Source: Polaribacter sp. L3A8 (GTDB lineage Bacteria; Bacteroidota; Bacteroidia; Flavobacteriales; Flavobacteriaceae). From it: a DNA stretch of 64,000 nucleotides. A model generated the notes under the pieces. That model was not told the DNA's origin. It saw only the letters and a program-made list of their open reading frames with translations, and made no database searches. Position numbers and translations under genes: made by a program. Of the stretch, positions 25,780 to 35,569 are shown one piece after another. The stretch spans positions 372,001 through 436,000 of the forward strand of contig NZ_CP047026.1 in the NCBI RefSeq assembly GCF_009796785.1, given 5' to 3'. Positions within the stretch are counted from its first letter, which is position 1; every line of letters begins with the position of its first letter.

Positions 25780-26640
25780 ATGAAACTAACATTTCAGCAT
25801 TTAAAACAAAAAAGCACATTTACTTTAAAAGTAAATGTGCAATCACTATTTGTTATTGCAATTTTTCTATTTGTATTTCAAACAATGAATGCTCAGGAAA
25901 ATAATACAAAAGGCGATTACCAGGCATTTACAATTGGTGGACATTTAAAAAACATGCATTTATGGCATGGGTTTGTTGTGCATTCAGGAGCATTATTTGC
26001 TACCAATTTAGAATACAATTCTAAAAACAGTAAATTTACCTTAGGTGTTTGGGGAGGAGCTGGTTTTGCAGGGGCAGATGTTTGGAATAATACAACTCAG
26101 CAATATGTAAATGCAAATTATAAAGAGTTCTCTATTTATACTTCTTATCGTTTTTCTGATAATTTCTTTATAGAAGCAGTTACACATAATAATTTTACAG
26201 GTGTAGAAGAAAGAGGAGATCAATTGCATTATTGGAGTTATGATAAAACACAAGGGTATAATTTTGTAGACATTAACTTTGGATACAATCTTACACAAAA
26301 CACCTCTTTATATTTAGCGACCATTATTGGTGGTGGTTCTGGTGATTATGAAGTACAAACAGATGGCTCTCTTAAAGATTCTTGGACACAGTATTTAGAA
26401 GTTAAAAGCAAGGTTTGGGAAAAAGAGGATGCTAAATTATCTTTATTTGTAGGTGGAGCTTGGTCTTTGGCAACAGATAAAACTTTTTACACAGAAAGTA
26501 AAGGAAATATTATTAATGTAGGAGCTGCCTTTAATAAAAAAATAAAAATAGCTAACTTTAGCTTACCTGTAGAAGTTACTGCTATGTGGAACCCAGAAAA
26601 GGAAATTACTGTATTACAGTTAGACCTTACTTTATTTTAA
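25780..26640 (+). CDS. outer-membrane beta-barrel protein of the polyol operon
   Basis: 286 residues. The N-terminus is long and basic followed by a hydrophobic core ending TMNAQ (cleavage about residue 39), a Sec signal. The mature part is rich in alternating aromatic strands (LHYWSYDKTQGYNFVDINFG, EFSIYTSYRFSDNFFIEA) and ends in ...LDLTLF, the terminal Phe typical of outer-membrane barrels. As first gene of an operon with an ABC importer it may be the outer-membrane pore for the polyol, taking the place of a SusC/SusD pair; none is present. No named family recognised, so the channel role is inference. Confidence 0.7.
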   Translation: MKLTFQHLKQKSTFTLKVNVQSLFVIAIFLFVFQTMNAQENNTKGDYQAFTIGGHLKNMHLWHGFVVHSGALFATNLEYNSKNSKFTLGVWGGAGFAGADVWNNTTQQYVNANYKEFSIYTSYRFSDNFFIEAVTHNNFTGVEERGDQLHYWSYDKTQGYNFVDINFGYNLTQNTSLYLATIIGGGSGDYEVQTDGSLKDSWTQYLEVKSKVWEKEDAKLSLFVGGAWSLATDKTFYTESKGNIINVGAAFNKKIKIANFSLPVEVTAMWNPEKEITVLQLDLTLF

Positions 26641-26661
26641 ACGAAACTAATTTACTTAATT

Positions 26662-27720
26662 ATGAAAACAAAAAAAAATATCTTAAAGGAAATTCTTACA
26701 CCGATTATTGCATTGGTATTAATGTTTACTTTTTCTAGTTGTTTAGATCAAGAAAGTACTACTTCTGCAAATGTAAATAGTTCTGATGCTTCTGGTGAAA
26801 TCTATGAAAGTGCTATAAACTTAACAGGTAAAAAAATTGGCTATTGTACGCCTTCCTTAAATGCACCTTATTACCAAGCGCTGTTTCAAAGCATAAAAGC
26901 AACTACAGAAAAAAACGGAATGATTTTTTTATCTGCAGACGGTCAAGATGATATTAATAAACAAGTTGCCGCTGTAGAAGATTTAATAACCAAAGGTGTA
27001 GATGCTTTGTTATTAAATCCTAAAGATCCAGATGCTTTGGTTGGTGTAACTAAATTAGCAAAAGCAGCGGGTATACCTGTTTTTATTATTGATAGTTCTA
27101 TCAATCCTTCTGCCGATTATGTAACTACAATTCAGTCTAATAATTTGGCAAACGGTGAATTAGCAGGTGAGTGGCTTGTTAAAAAAATGGGGAAAACTAA
27201 AATGAATATTGCTTTATTAAGTGGTAATGCTGGTAACCCTGTAGGAAGAACTCGTAAACAAGGTTTGTTACAAGGTATTACAGAAGAGCAATTAAGAACC
27301 CAAGGTAAAATTGATTTAAATGTAAAAACGCAAGCTTATACAGATTGGACCTATGCTGGAGGATTAAAAGCAATGGAAGATATTTTAGTAGCACATCCAG
27401 ATATTAATGTAGTAATTACAGAGTCTGATGTTTGTGTGCTAGGTGCTATTAAAGCGATTGCACAAGCAGGTAAAACAGATGATATTTTAATTGTTGCTGG
27501 AGCTGACGGACAAAAAGAAGCGATTAAATATATTATGGATACCAATTTTTATGGATGTACCGCCATGAATAGCCCTGTTCAAATAGGAAAAAATGCTGTT
27601 AAATGTGCCATTCAATTTATCAACGGAAAAAAAGATTTTCCTAAAAAATCATATACAGCACCGCTTTTAATTACAAAAGAAAATGCTGCTAAATATTACA
27701 ATCCAAAAGCTTTATTTTAA
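26662..27720 (+). CDS. sugar/polyol ABC transporter substrate-binding lipoprotein
   Basis: 352 residues, RbsB/FrcB-like periplasmic-binding fold. A lipobox (MFTFSSC, Cys about residue 27) predicts membrane anchoring in the periplasm, unusual for this mostly Gram-negative soluble class. The first lobe shows KKIGYCTPSLNAPYYQALF and AAVEDLITKGVDALLLNPKD; the second shows ALLSGNAGNPVGRTRKQG and VAGADGQKEAIKYI. It lies 21 bases after the barrel gene and 12 before the ATPase gene. Ligand is unknown; the downstream enzymes suggest mannitol or a related polyol. Confidence 0.93.
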   Translation: MKTKKNILKEILTPIIALVLMFTFSSCLDQESTTSANVNSSDASGEIYESAINLTGKKIGYCTPSLNAPYYQALFQSIKATTEKNGMIFLSADGQDDINKQVAAVEDLITKGVDALLLNPKDPDALVGVTKLAKAAGIPVFIIDSSINPSADYVTTIQSNNLANGELAGEWLVKKMGKTKMNIALLSGNAGNPVGRTRKQGLLQGITEEQLRTQGKIDLNVKTQAYTDWTYAGGLKAMEDILVAHPDINVVITESDVCVLGAIKAIAQAGKTDDILIVAGADGQKEAIKYIMDTNFYGCTAMNSPVQIGKNAVKCAIQFINGKKDFPKKSYTAPLLITKENAAKYYNPKALF

Positions 27721-27732
27721 GAACCAAACTTC

Positions 27733-29262
27733 ATGATTATGAAAACTTCAAATAGCGAATATAGGCTCGAAATGACTGGAATTTCCAAAAGTTTTGGTGT
27801 TGTTTCTGTCCTAGAAAATGTAAATCTAAAAGTAAAGCCAGGAGAAATCCATGCTTTATTGGGCGAAAACGGTGCGGGAAAATCTACTTTGGTTAAAATT
27901 CTTAGTGGAGTACATCAAAAAGATAGTGGTAAGGTTGTCTTAAATGGAGAAGAAATCAACCCGAAAAACACGCACGACGGACAAATACTAGGAATTAGTG
28001 TGGTGTATCAAGAGTTGTCTTTAGTAAACGATTTATCGGTTGCAGAAAATATTTATTTACACAAGTTAGGTGCAAGTAAATTTTGGATGAATTGGACAAA
28101 AATAACAAAAGATGCACAAGAATTAATAGATTCTTTAGGTTTCGAAATTGATGCTTCTGCAAAGGTTAGAGACTTAAGTATTGTGCAAAAACAAGTAGTA
28201 GAAATTGCAAAAGCTTTATCCGAAGATACTAAAGTACTAGTGTTAGATGAGCCTACTACAGTTTTTGATCCTACAGATACTAAGAAGTTATTTGAAAACC
28301 TTTTTAAACTAAAAGCAAAAGGAATTTCAATTATTTATATCTCACATCATTTAGAAGAAATTTTTAAAATAGCAGATTCAATTACGGTATTAAGAGATGG
28401 AGTAGATACCGGAAGTATGGCGGTAGCCGATACAGATACAGATGGTGTAATACGATTAATGATTGGTCGTGAATTAAAAGATTTATATCCTACAAGAAAT
28501 GTTGTAATTGGAAAAGTGCCTGTTTTTGAAGTTAAAAATTTAACGGCAAAGGATAATTTGGTGCATGATGTATCTTTTTCGGTAAGACCGGGAGAAGTGT
28601 TAGGAATTGCAGGTTTAGGAGGAAGTGGAAGAACGGAAACAGCGAAACTTATTTTTGGTGCTGACAAGAAGAAATCGGGAACTTTAATTTTAAACGGAAA
28701 AGAAATAACCACCAAAACTCCTGTTTGCGCAGTTGGTCATCAAATTGGTTTTGTATCCGAAGATAGAAAAGAAGATGGTGTGTTTTTACCACTATCTATT
28801 AGAAGAAATATAAGTGTTACTAATTTTACAGGTATTTCTGGCAAATTAGGTTTTATCAATACAGAAAACGAATATAAAAATGTTTTAGGTTTAATTGAAA
28901 AGTTAAATATTAAAGCACCTAGTTCTGAGGTTGATGTTAAAAATCTAAGTGGTGGAAATCAGCAAAAAGTAGCTTTAGCAAAATGGTTAAGTATAGATAG
29001 TAAAGTAATATTTATTGATGAACCTACACGTGGAGTAGATGTTGGTGCAAAAATTGAGATTTATAACCTTATAAATGAAGTTGCTAAAAAAGGTGTTGCA
29101 GTAGTGGTTATCTCTTCTGATATGCCAGAAATAATGGGGATTTCAGACCGTATTTTGGTGATGCATGAAGGTACATTTTACGGCGAATTATCTAAGGAAG
29201 AGTTTTCTGAAGAAAACATTCTACGTTACTCAATAGGGAAAGAATTAAAAAAAGCAATTTAA
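27733..29262 (+). CDS. sugar ABC transporter ATP-binding protein (two-NBD, RbsA/MglA-type)
   Basis: 509 residues, with two tandem nucleotide-binding domains as in carbohydrate uptake CUT2 importers. NBD1 has Walker A GENGAGKST (residues 44-52), a loose signature (DLSIVQKQVVEIAKAL) and Walker B VLVLDEPT. NBD2 has a degenerate Walker A (LGGSGRTETAK), signature LSGGNQQKVALAKWL and Walker B VIFIDEPTRGVD. The mismatch between the two halves is normal for this family. An alternative ATG lies two codons downstream (27739). It works with the permease at 29283 and the binding lipoprotein upstream. Confidence 0.95.
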   Translation: MIMKTSNSEYRLEMTGISKSFGVVSVLENVNLKVKPGEIHALLGENGAGKSTLVKILSGVHQKDSGKVVLNGEEINPKNTHDGQILGISVVYQELSLVNDLSVAENIYLHKLGASKFWMNWTKITKDAQELIDSLGFEIDASAKVRDLSIVQKQVVEIAKALSEDTKVLVLDEPTTVFDPTDTKKLFENLFKLKAKGISIIYISHHLEEIFKIADSITVLRDGVDTGSMAVADTDTDGVIRLMIGRELKDLYPTRNVVIGKVPVFEVKNLTAKDNLVHDVSFSVRPGEVLGIAGLGGSGRTETAKLIFGADKKKSGTLILNGKEITTKTPVCAVGHQIGFVSEDRKEDGVFLPLSIRRNISVTNFTGISGKLGFINTENEYKNVLGLIEKLNIKAPSSEVDVKNLSGGNQQKVALAKWLSIDSKVIFIDEPTRGVDVGAKIEIYNLINEVAKKGVAVVVISSDMPEIMGISDRILVMHEGTFYGELSKEEFSEENILRYSIGKELKKAI

Positions 29263-29282
29263 AAAACTAAAAAAATAAAATC

Positions 29283-30251
29283 ATGGCATTCACATTAAAA
29301 CAACAATTAAGTAGCCCTGGGGGGTTTCTTAAGTTTCTAGTAAAATACAATACAATATTCATTTTTATATTGTTGGTCGTTTTTTCAGCATTTATTTCTG
29401 ATGTATTTTTTACTTCTGTAAATCTTTCAAATTTATTAAAACAAGTATCTAGTATTGGTATTATCAGTATTGGTATGTTGTTGGTAATATTAACAGGCGG
29501 AATCGATTTATCTGTAGGTTCTATGGTGGCTTTATTAGCTGTCGTTTTTGCAATTTTAGTCAATACGGTTGTATTACCCGCGGCTATTGTATTAACCATT
29601 GCTTTAGGTTTTGGTTTAGGTAGTGTCTCTGGATATCTTGTAGCTTACCAAAAAATGGCGCCATTTGTGGCAACTTTAGCTTTAATGACCATTGCAAGAG
29701 GTTTAGGGTTTATCTACTCTAAAGGATCACCAATTACGTTTAGAACATCAGGAGGAGAATTTATGTCAAACTTTGCAAATAATTCTACTTTAGGGATTCC
29801 TAACATTGCAATTGTGTTCTTTTTAATTGTAATTTTTGCCATGGTAATGCTACGTTACAATGTATTTGGTAGATTAATAATTGCAATTGGAAGTAATGAA
29901 GAGGCTTCTCGTTTATCGGGTATAAAAGTAAATAAATACAAGTTTTTAGTCTACGCAATTTCTGGAGCTTTGGCGGCAACTGCTGCTGTTGTTGTGGCTT
30001 CTAGAACCAATTTAGGTTCTCCAAATATGGGAATGGCCTGGGAGTTAGATGCCATTGCTGCTGTAGTAATTGGTGGTGCAAGTTTAAATGGAGGAAAAGG
30101 AACTGCTATTAACACTTTAATGGGAGTACTTATTTTAGGTTTAATAGGTAATATTTTAAACCTATTAAATGTTCCTTCTTATCCACAACAAGTCGTAAAA
30201 GGTGCAATTATCATTTTTGCTGTATTGTTACAACGTTTTGAAAGTAAATAA
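29283..30251 (+). CDS. sugar ABC transporter permease (RbsC/FrcC-type)
   Basis: 322 residues with about eight to ten hydrophobic segments and the CUT2 permease hallmarks: ILTGGIDLSVGSMVAL near residues 75-90, MTIARGLGFIYSKG, and VIGGASLNGGKGT near 260. A single permease gene, presumably acting as homodimer. It starts 20 bases after the ATPase stop and is followed by mannitol dehydrogenase after 11 bases. CUT2 importers are uncommon in Bacteroidota, which usually take up sugars through TonB-dependent systems, so acquisition by transfer followed by operon assembly is possible; base composition does not differ visibly. Confidence 0.95.
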   Translation: MAFTLKQQLSSPGGFLKFLVKYNTIFIFILLVVFSAFISDVFFTSVNLSNLLKQVSSIGIISIGMLLVILTGGIDLSVGSMVALLAVVFAILVNTVVLPAAIVLTIALGFGLGSVSGYLVAYQKMAPFVATLALMTIARGLGFIYSKGSPITFRTSGGEFMSNFANNSTLGIPNIAIVFFLIVIFAMVMLRYNVFGRLIIAIGSNEEASRLSGIKVNKYKFLVYAISGALAATAAVVVASRTNLGSPNMGMAWELDAIAAVVIGGASLNGGKGTAINTLMGVLILGLIGNILNLLNVPSYPQQVVKGAIIIFAVLLQRFESK

Positions 30252-30262
30252 AAAAATATATC

Positions 30263-31753
30263 ATGAAAACTTATAAATTAAACAACCATAACTTATCTCA
30301 ATTTTCCGAAGTAGTTTCTATCCCCCAATACGATAGATCTAAAGTAAAAGCAGGTATTGTACATGTTGGTGTTGGTGGCTTTCATAGAGCGCACGAAGCC
30401 TATTATACAGATCAATTGTTGCATAAAGAAACAGAAGGAAATTGGGGTATTTGTGGTATTGCATTATTAGAATATGATGCTAAAATTTACAATACTCTTA
30501 AAGATCAAGATGGTTTATACACATTAATTGTAAAAGAACTAGATGGTACTTTAACCAAACGAGTAATTGGATCTATTGTAGAGTATTTATATGCTCCTGA
30601 AAATCCAATAAAAGTGGTTGAAAAAATGGCGAATCCAGACATTAAAATCATCACTTTAACTATTACAGAAGGAGGTTATAATTATAGTGAAGCAACAGGG
30701 GAATTTAATTTCGAAAATTCTGCTATTCAGTTTGATTTAGAAAACCCACAAGCACCAAAAACAATTTTTGGCTTCTTAACGCAAGCTTTAAAAATGCGTA
30801 AAGAAAAAGGATTAAAAGGTGTTACCATTCAGTCTTGTGATAATATTCAGGGAAATGGGCAGATGGCAGAAAAAATGTTGCTGAGTTATGTAAAAGTTGC
30901 TGAACCAACATTAGTGTCTTGGATTAATGAAAATGTTTCGTTTCCGAATGCCATGGTAGATCGAATTACGCCTGCAACAAATGCTACAGATATTTCTAGT
31001 TTAAAAGAAACATCGGGTATTGATGATGCTTGGCCAGTAGTTTGTGAGCCTTTTAAACAATGGGTTATAGAAGATAATTTTGCAGCAGGAAGACCTGCTT
31101 GGGAAACTGTTGGCGCTCAGTTTGTTGATGATGTGGTTCCGTTTGAAAAAATGAAATTAAGCTTATTAAATGCAGGACATACAGTTTTAGGCATTCTAGG
31201 TGATTTAATGGGGTACGCAACTATTGATGAGTCTGTACATAACAAAGAGATACAAAACTTTTTACATAATTATATGAATATTGAAGTAACACCAACTTTG
31301 GCAGGATTAGAAGGTGTTAATCTAGAAGAATACAAAGAGTCATTATTACAACGATTTGGAAACATATATATTAAAGATCAAATTGACAGAATTTGTTCTG
31401 AAAGTTCGGCTAAATTTCCAATATTTATTTTACCAACAGTAAACAAGCAATTAGAAAATAAAGGTTCTGTTCAGTTTGCAGCTTTTGTGGTAGCTGCTTG
31501 GGCAATTTATAGTTTAGGAAAAAATGAAAATGGTAAACCTTTATTAATTAAAGATGCCATGCAAGGTATTTTGAATGATAAAGCAATAGCCTCGAAAGAA
31601 AATCCTACAGAATTTTTAGAAATAGCAGCTGTTTTTGGAAAGTTAAAAGAGTCTAAAACTTTTGTAGATGCGTACACAACTTCTTATCAAAATATTACAA
31701 AAAATGGTGTAGAGAAATGTGTTATTATTATGAATAATTCTATACTTAATTAA
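30263..31753 (+). CDS. mannitol 2-dehydrogenase (polyol-specific long-chain dehydrogenase)
   Basis: 496 residues, NAD-dependent oxidation of D-mannitol to D-fructose, though D-arabitol and sorbitol are handled by near relatives. The N-terminal Rossmann motif is IVHVGVGGFHRAHEAYY (about residues 33-49). The catalytic segment KMKLSLLNAGHTVLG (about 295-310) carries the family Lys-Asn-His set. MVDRITPATN is a further hallmark. The next gene, a fructokinase 6 bases downstream, strongly supports fructose as product and hence mannitol or sorbitol as substrate. Altronate or mannonate oxidoreductases are the alternatives, but the ABC importer and lack of uronate genes argue against them. Confidence 0.92.
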   Translation: MKTYKLNNHNLSQFSEVVSIPQYDRSKVKAGIVHVGVGGFHRAHEAYYTDQLLHKETEGNWGICGIALLEYDAKIYNTLKDQDGLYTLIVKELDGTLTKRVIGSIVEYLYAPENPIKVVEKMANPDIKIITLTITEGGYNYSEATGEFNFENSAIQFDLENPQAPKTIFGFLTQALKMRKEKGLKGVTIQSCDNIQGNGQMAEKMLLSYVKVAEPTLVSWINENVSFPNAMVDRITPATNATDISSLKETSGIDDAWPVVCEPFKQWVIEDNFAAGRPAWETVGAQFVDDVVPFEKMKLSLLNAGHTVLGILGDLMGYATIDESVHNKEIQNFLHNYMNIEVTPTLAGLEGVNLEEYKESLLQRFGNIYIKDQIDRICSESSAKFPIFILPTVNKQLENKGSVQFAAFVVAAWAIYSLGKNENGKPLLIKDAMQGILNDKAIASKENPTEFLEIAAVFGKLKESKTFVDAYTTSYQNITKNGVEKCVIIMNNSILN

Positions 31754-31759
31754 TAGCTT

Positions 31760-32650
31760 ATGAAAAATATAGTTTGTTTTGGTGAGGTTTTATGGGATGT
31801 ATTTCCGAATCATAAAAAAATTGGAGGAGCACCCTTAAACGTAGCTTTAAGATTACAATCTTTAGAGAACAAAGTTGCTGTAATTACAAGAATAGGTAAG
31901 GACGTGGCTGGAGATAAAATAAAAGACTTTATTGAAGAACGAGGAGTACAAACGGAAAATGTCCAGATAGATGCAACTTTAAAAACAGGAGAAGTAGCTG
32001 TTGTTTTAGATACAAATGGAGCAGCATCTTATACTATAAATTTTCCAAGAGCTTGGGATGGTATTCAGTTAACAGCAACAGCAAAAGAAATTACTAAAAA
32101 ATCTGATGCTTTTATCTTTGGTAGTTTAGTTGCTAGAAATGATGTTTCTAGAGATACTTTATATCAACTTTTAAAAATAGCAAAATATAAAATTTTTGAT
32201 GTAAATCTTAGAGCTCCACATTATACAATAGCTATCTTAAATGATTTAATGCAGGAAGCTAGTTTTATCAAATTTAATGATGATGAAATTTTTGAAATAG
32301 CAAAAGGGTTAGCGTTTAGTTCAAACTCATTAGAAGAGAATATAAAGTTTATTGCAGAAGCTACAAACACAAAATCTATTTGTGTTACAAAAGGTGGTGA
32401 TGGTGCTATTTTATATTATAATGATGTTTTTTACTATAATAATGGTTATAAAATTGAGGTTGTAGATACAGTTGGAGCAGGAGATTCTTTTTTAGCATCC
32501 TTAATTAATAAGTTATTAAAAGGAACTTTGCCTCAAGAGGCGATAGATTTTGCTTGTGCAGTAGGTGCTTTAATAGCTGGTAGCGAAGGAGCAAATCCTG
32601 AAATTAAAGAAACAGAAATTTTAAACTTTATTAAACAAGCAACGATATAA
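31760..32650 (+). CDS. fructokinase (PfkB-family carbohydrate kinase)
   Basis: 296 residues. Ribokinase-fold kinase with glycine-rich N-terminal motif (GEVLWDVFPNHKKIGGAPLNVA) and the PfkB signature DTVGAGDSFLASL (near 235-247) carrying the catalytic Asp. The GGAPLNVA form and length fit fructokinases. It would convert fructose from the preceding dehydrogenase into fructose 6-phosphate for glycolysis. It closes the operon before the strong terminator at 32671. Sugar specificity rests on context; a broader hexose kinase is possible. Confidence 0.92.
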   Translation: MKNIVCFGEVLWDVFPNHKKIGGAPLNVALRLQSLENKVAVITRIGKDVAGDKIKDFIEERGVQTENVQIDATLKTGEVAVVLDTNGAASYTINFPRAWDGIQLTATAKEITKKSDAFIFGSLVARNDVSRDTLYQLLKIAKYKIFDVNLRAPHYTIAILNDLMQEASFIKFNDDEIFEIAKGLAFSSNSLEENIKFIAEATNTKSICVTKGGDGAILYYNDVFYYNNGYKIEVVDTVGAGDSFLASLINKLLKGTLPQEAIDFACAVGALIAGSEGANPEIKETEILNFIKQATI

Positions 32651-32670
32651 AAGTCGAGTTTTGATAGAAT

Positions 32671-32710
32671 AAAAAAAAGGTTTCTCATTATAATGAGAAA
32701 CCTTTTTTTT
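32671..32710. terminator. bidirectional terminator, 40-base perfect palindrome
   Basis: Twenty bases (eight A, GGTTTCTCATTA) are followed directly by their exact complement, with T-tracts at both ends. It ends 2 bases before the convergent DMT transporter stop codon and serves both units. Confidence 0.93.
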
Positions 32711-32712
32711 GT

Positions 32713-33621
32713 TTAAGAATATAATATAAAAAATACGCCTAACATGATTCCGAAAAGCGGAATTAGTTTTTTACGTTTATTTTGTTCTTTAAAAATAAGT
32801 CCACCCACCACCACGGCAATTAAAATCTGACTTCTTTTTATGGCAGACAATAACATAATTAATGCATCAGGATCTTGTAATGCCTTAAAATAAAAGTAAT
32901 CTGCTGTCTGTAATAAGATTCCCACTGCGGGTATAGACCATCTCCATTTAAAAGCTTTTCTTTTATCAGCATAGGGAAACCATGTAATAGATAAAATAAC
33001 AAACAAGATTAGTATAGTATAAAAACAGAACCAAAATTGTAATGTTTGAGGGTTTAGTGTTAAACTTTGTATTAGAAATTTATCATACAAACCACTAGAA
33101 GCTCCTAAAAAAGTAGCACCTATAATTGCAAAAATCCATTTATTTCTTTTAAAGTTAATTCCTTCCTTTTTTCCAATTTTAGAATATAAAAGTACCGAAA
33201 GAATAATTAGGAAAAAACCAATCCATTGTAAAAAGTTTGGTTTTTCTTGATAAATAAAAATGGCACCTATAAACGTGAAAAAAGGGCCTGCAGATCTAAT
33301 TGGTGTTACAATAGTAATTGGTAAATGTTTTAAAGCCTGATAAGCCAAAACCCAAGAAGCTGCCATTATCATCGATTTTATAAAAATAAACCCATGAGTA
33401 GTCCAAGGAATACTTGTTATATAAAACCCTATCTTTTGCATATAATCTGGATTCCAAATAGATCCCAAATAGAAGGGAAGTATCAACAGAAAACCAGCAG
33501 AAATAGTGCCCAACAATACAGGGAAAACCTCATTACCTTGTACGGCATGTTTTTTACATAAATTGTGTAACCCTAAAAATAAAGCAGCTAAAAGTCCTAA
33601 GTACATCCACATAATGCGCAC
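32713..33621 (-). CDS. EamA/DMT-superfamily transporter
   Basis: 302 residues with about ten predicted membrane segments in two EamA halves (first: YLGLLAALFLGLHNLCKKHA; second: WIFAIIGATFLGASSGLYDK). The second half ends with the short KRKKLIPLFGIMLGVFFIL segment. DMT proteins export or exchange metabolites, amino acids or nucleotide sugars; the sequence gives no clear substrate. It is convergent with the polyol operon and has no partner gene. The substrate cannot be inferred from position. Confidence 0.88.
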   Translation of the reverse strand: MRIMWMYLGLLAALFLGLHNLCKKHAVQGNEVFPVLLGTISAGFLLILPFYLGSIWNPDYMQKIGFYITSIPWTTHGFIFIKSMIMAASWVLAYQALKHLPITIVTPIRSAGPFFTFIGAIFIYQEKPNFLQWIGFFLIILSVLLYSKIGKKEGINFKRNKWIFAIIGATFLGASSGLYDKFLIQSLTLNPQTLQFWFCFYTILILFVILSITWFPYADKRKAFKWRWSIPAVGILLQTADYFYFKALQDPDALIMLLSAIKRSQILIAVVVGGLIFKEQNKRKKLIPLFGIMLGVFFILYS

Positions 33622-34096
33622 GAAGATACTAGAATCAAAAAAATATGAAACAGTTAATTATTAGTATTTTATTTAAAATTAAAAACATCAATTAAAATTA
33701 AGGTTAACTTGTTGTTAAATAGTGTTTTACTTTTTGTTTGATGTTTATTATTAAAAAGTTATTTTTTTAATAACAAACTTTTTCAATTTTTTAAGAGAAT
33801 AAACGCTATCTTTTGTAGGTATTTTAAGAAAGTACCTAAATGCAGGTTTTTTAATTAAAAAAAGCGCTTTTATTGTTGTTTTTTATAGATTTCACTATTG
33901 TTTTCGTCTTTTTAACAAATAAATGCATATCAATTATATCCTTATTGTTGATTTATTAAAGATTTGGTATCAATTTATTATTATTACTGTAAAAAAATAA
34001 ATGAAATAAAATTACTATTACAATAATCGCAACATAATTTAAAAATCATTGATATTTTCATAAAACTAATTTATATTTACTAAAAAATTATAAGAT
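33622..34096. other. 475-base AT-rich intergenic region
   Basis: Lies between divergent genes (DMT transporter and ATP-grasp). Very AT-rich, with repeated runs of T and A; no convincing open frame, RNA gene or repeat was seen. The right end contains the promoter listed at 34049-34079. Confidence 0.6.
34049..34079 (+). promoter_or_regulatory. candidate promoter of the ATP-grasp / alpha-E pair
   Basis: TTG (34049-34051), 20 bases, TATATTTA (34072-34079), one mismatch to TAnnTTTG. It ends 17 bases before the TTG start codon and supports that start. Confidence 0.45.
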
Positions 34097-35563
34097 TTGA
34101 AAAAAACTACAACACTACCGCTATTTTCAACTTACGAATTAGATTCTAGATTTTATGATGAGCTCTTTAATAAGAATAATGAAATAAGAGAAGTTTATAA
34201 AACTTTGTATAATTTATTTGGATCTTATTCTGTGTCAGAATTCGATCGTTTAAATAAAAAGGCAAAAGATTCTTTTTTTAATTTAGGAATTACGTTTCAG
34301 GTTTATGGTGAGAAGGAGGTAAAAGAGAAAATTTTTCCTTTCGATTTATTTCCAAGAATTATTAATAATAAAGAATGGACGACCATAGAAAAAGGTGTTT
34401 TGCAAAGAAGCAAAGCGCTAAATCTTTTTCTTTGGGACCTTTATCATGATCAGAAAATTATAAAACAAGGTATTGTACCAGAAGATTTAATTAAATCTTC
34501 TGTCAACTTTTTACCTCAAATGATTGGGTTAGATCCTCCTGGAGGAATTTATAATCATATTTCTGGTACCGATTTAATAAAACATTCTGATGGTAATTAT
34601 TATGTTTTAGAAGATAATATTAGATGTCCTTCTGGTGTGAGTTATGTCATTGGAAATAGAACTGCTGTAAAACACGCGTTGTTTGGTGTTTTTAATCAAT
34701 ACAATGCACATACTGTTGTAGATTATGGTTCTAAGTTATTAGAAACCATGGAATCTGTAAAACCGAATGGAGTAGATGCTCCTGTTTGTGTTATTATTAC
34801 GCCTGGTGTTTATAACTCTGCTTATTATGAGCATTCCTTTTTAGCAAAACAAATGGGTGTTGTTTTAGTAGAAGGACGAGATCTGTTTGTAGAAAATGGA
34901 TTTGTATATATGAGAACTATTTATGGGCCAGAAAAAGTAGATGTTATTTATAGAAGAATAGATGATTTATTTATAGATCCTCTAGTCTTTAAAAAGGATT
35001 CTATGTTGGGAGTTCCTGGGTTGTTTTCTGTGTATTTAAAAGGAAACGTAACTTTAGTAAATGCACCCGGTACAGGTGTTGCAGATGATAAAGCTGTTTA
35101 TACGTATATGCCAGAAATTATTAAATACTATTTAGATGAAGAACCTATTTTAAATAATGTACACACCTATCATTGTAGTAGAAAAGACGAATTAAAGTAT
35201 GTGCTAGAAAACATTGATAAGTTGGTTGTAAAACCTGTTGATGAGTCTGGTGGATATGGAATTTCTATTGGTAGTAAATTAACAAAAGAAGAAATTGAAA
35301 AAGTTAAAAAGACAATATTAGCAGACCCTAGAAAATACATAGCACAACCTATTATGTCTTTATCTACACACCCAACGTATGTGGATGAAAATGAGTCTTT
35401 TGAGTCTAGACACGTAGATTTAAGAACTTTTACTTTATTAGGAAAAGACATCGATTTTGTATTAAAAGGAGGGTTGTCTAGAGTTGCGCTTAAAAAAGGA
35501 AATTTAATAGTAAATTCATCTCAAGGTGGTGGTTCAAAAGACACTTGGGTTTTAAAAAAATAA
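34097..35563 (+). CDS. circularly permuted ATP-grasp protein
   Basis: 488 residues from a TTG start, in a frame whose N-terminus (KKTTTLPLFSTYELDSRFYDE) has no ATG. Its family (COG2308, DUF404/DUF407) is predicted to be a circularly permuted ATP-grasp ligase that activates a carboxylate as acyl-phosphate and joins it to an amine. Visible hallmarks are QMIGLDPPGGIYNHISGTDL, YVLEDNIRCPSGVSYV, VEGRDLFVENGFVYMRT and the C-terminal ATP-site strands VVKPVDESGGYGISIG and HVDLRTFTLLG. It is directly followed by the alpha-E gene. A related, longer ATP-grasp fused to alpha-E lies at 37609. Substrates are unknown. Confidence 0.9.
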   Translation: MKKTTTLPLFSTYELDSRFYDELFNKNNEIREVYKTLYNLFGSYSVSEFDRLNKKAKDSFFNLGITFQVYGEKEVKEKIFPFDLFPRIINNKEWTTIEKGVLQRSKALNLFLWDLYHDQKIIKQGIVPEDLIKSSVNFLPQMIGLDPPGGIYNHISGTDLIKHSDGNYYVLEDNIRCPSGVSYVIGNRTAVKHALFGVFNQYNAHTVVDYGSKLLETMESVKPNGVDAPVCVIITPGVYNSAYYEHSFLAKQMGVVLVEGRDLFVENGFVYMRTIYGPEKVDVIYRRIDDLFIDPLVFKKDSMLGVPGLFSVYLKGNVTLVNAPGTGVADDKAVYTYMPEIIKYYLDEEPILNNVHTYHCSRKDELKYVLENIDKLVVKPVDESGGYGISIGSKLTKEEIEKVKKTILADPRKYIAQPIMSLSTHPTYVDENESFESRHVDLRTFTLLGKDIDFVLKGGLSRVALKKGNLIVNSSQGGGSKDTWVLKK

Positions 35564-35569
35564 AGAAAT

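Noticed and set aside
28347..28715. 122-codon open frame on the - strand inside the ABC ATPase gene
   Set aside because: Antisense to an intact RbsA-type gene; no family resemblance.
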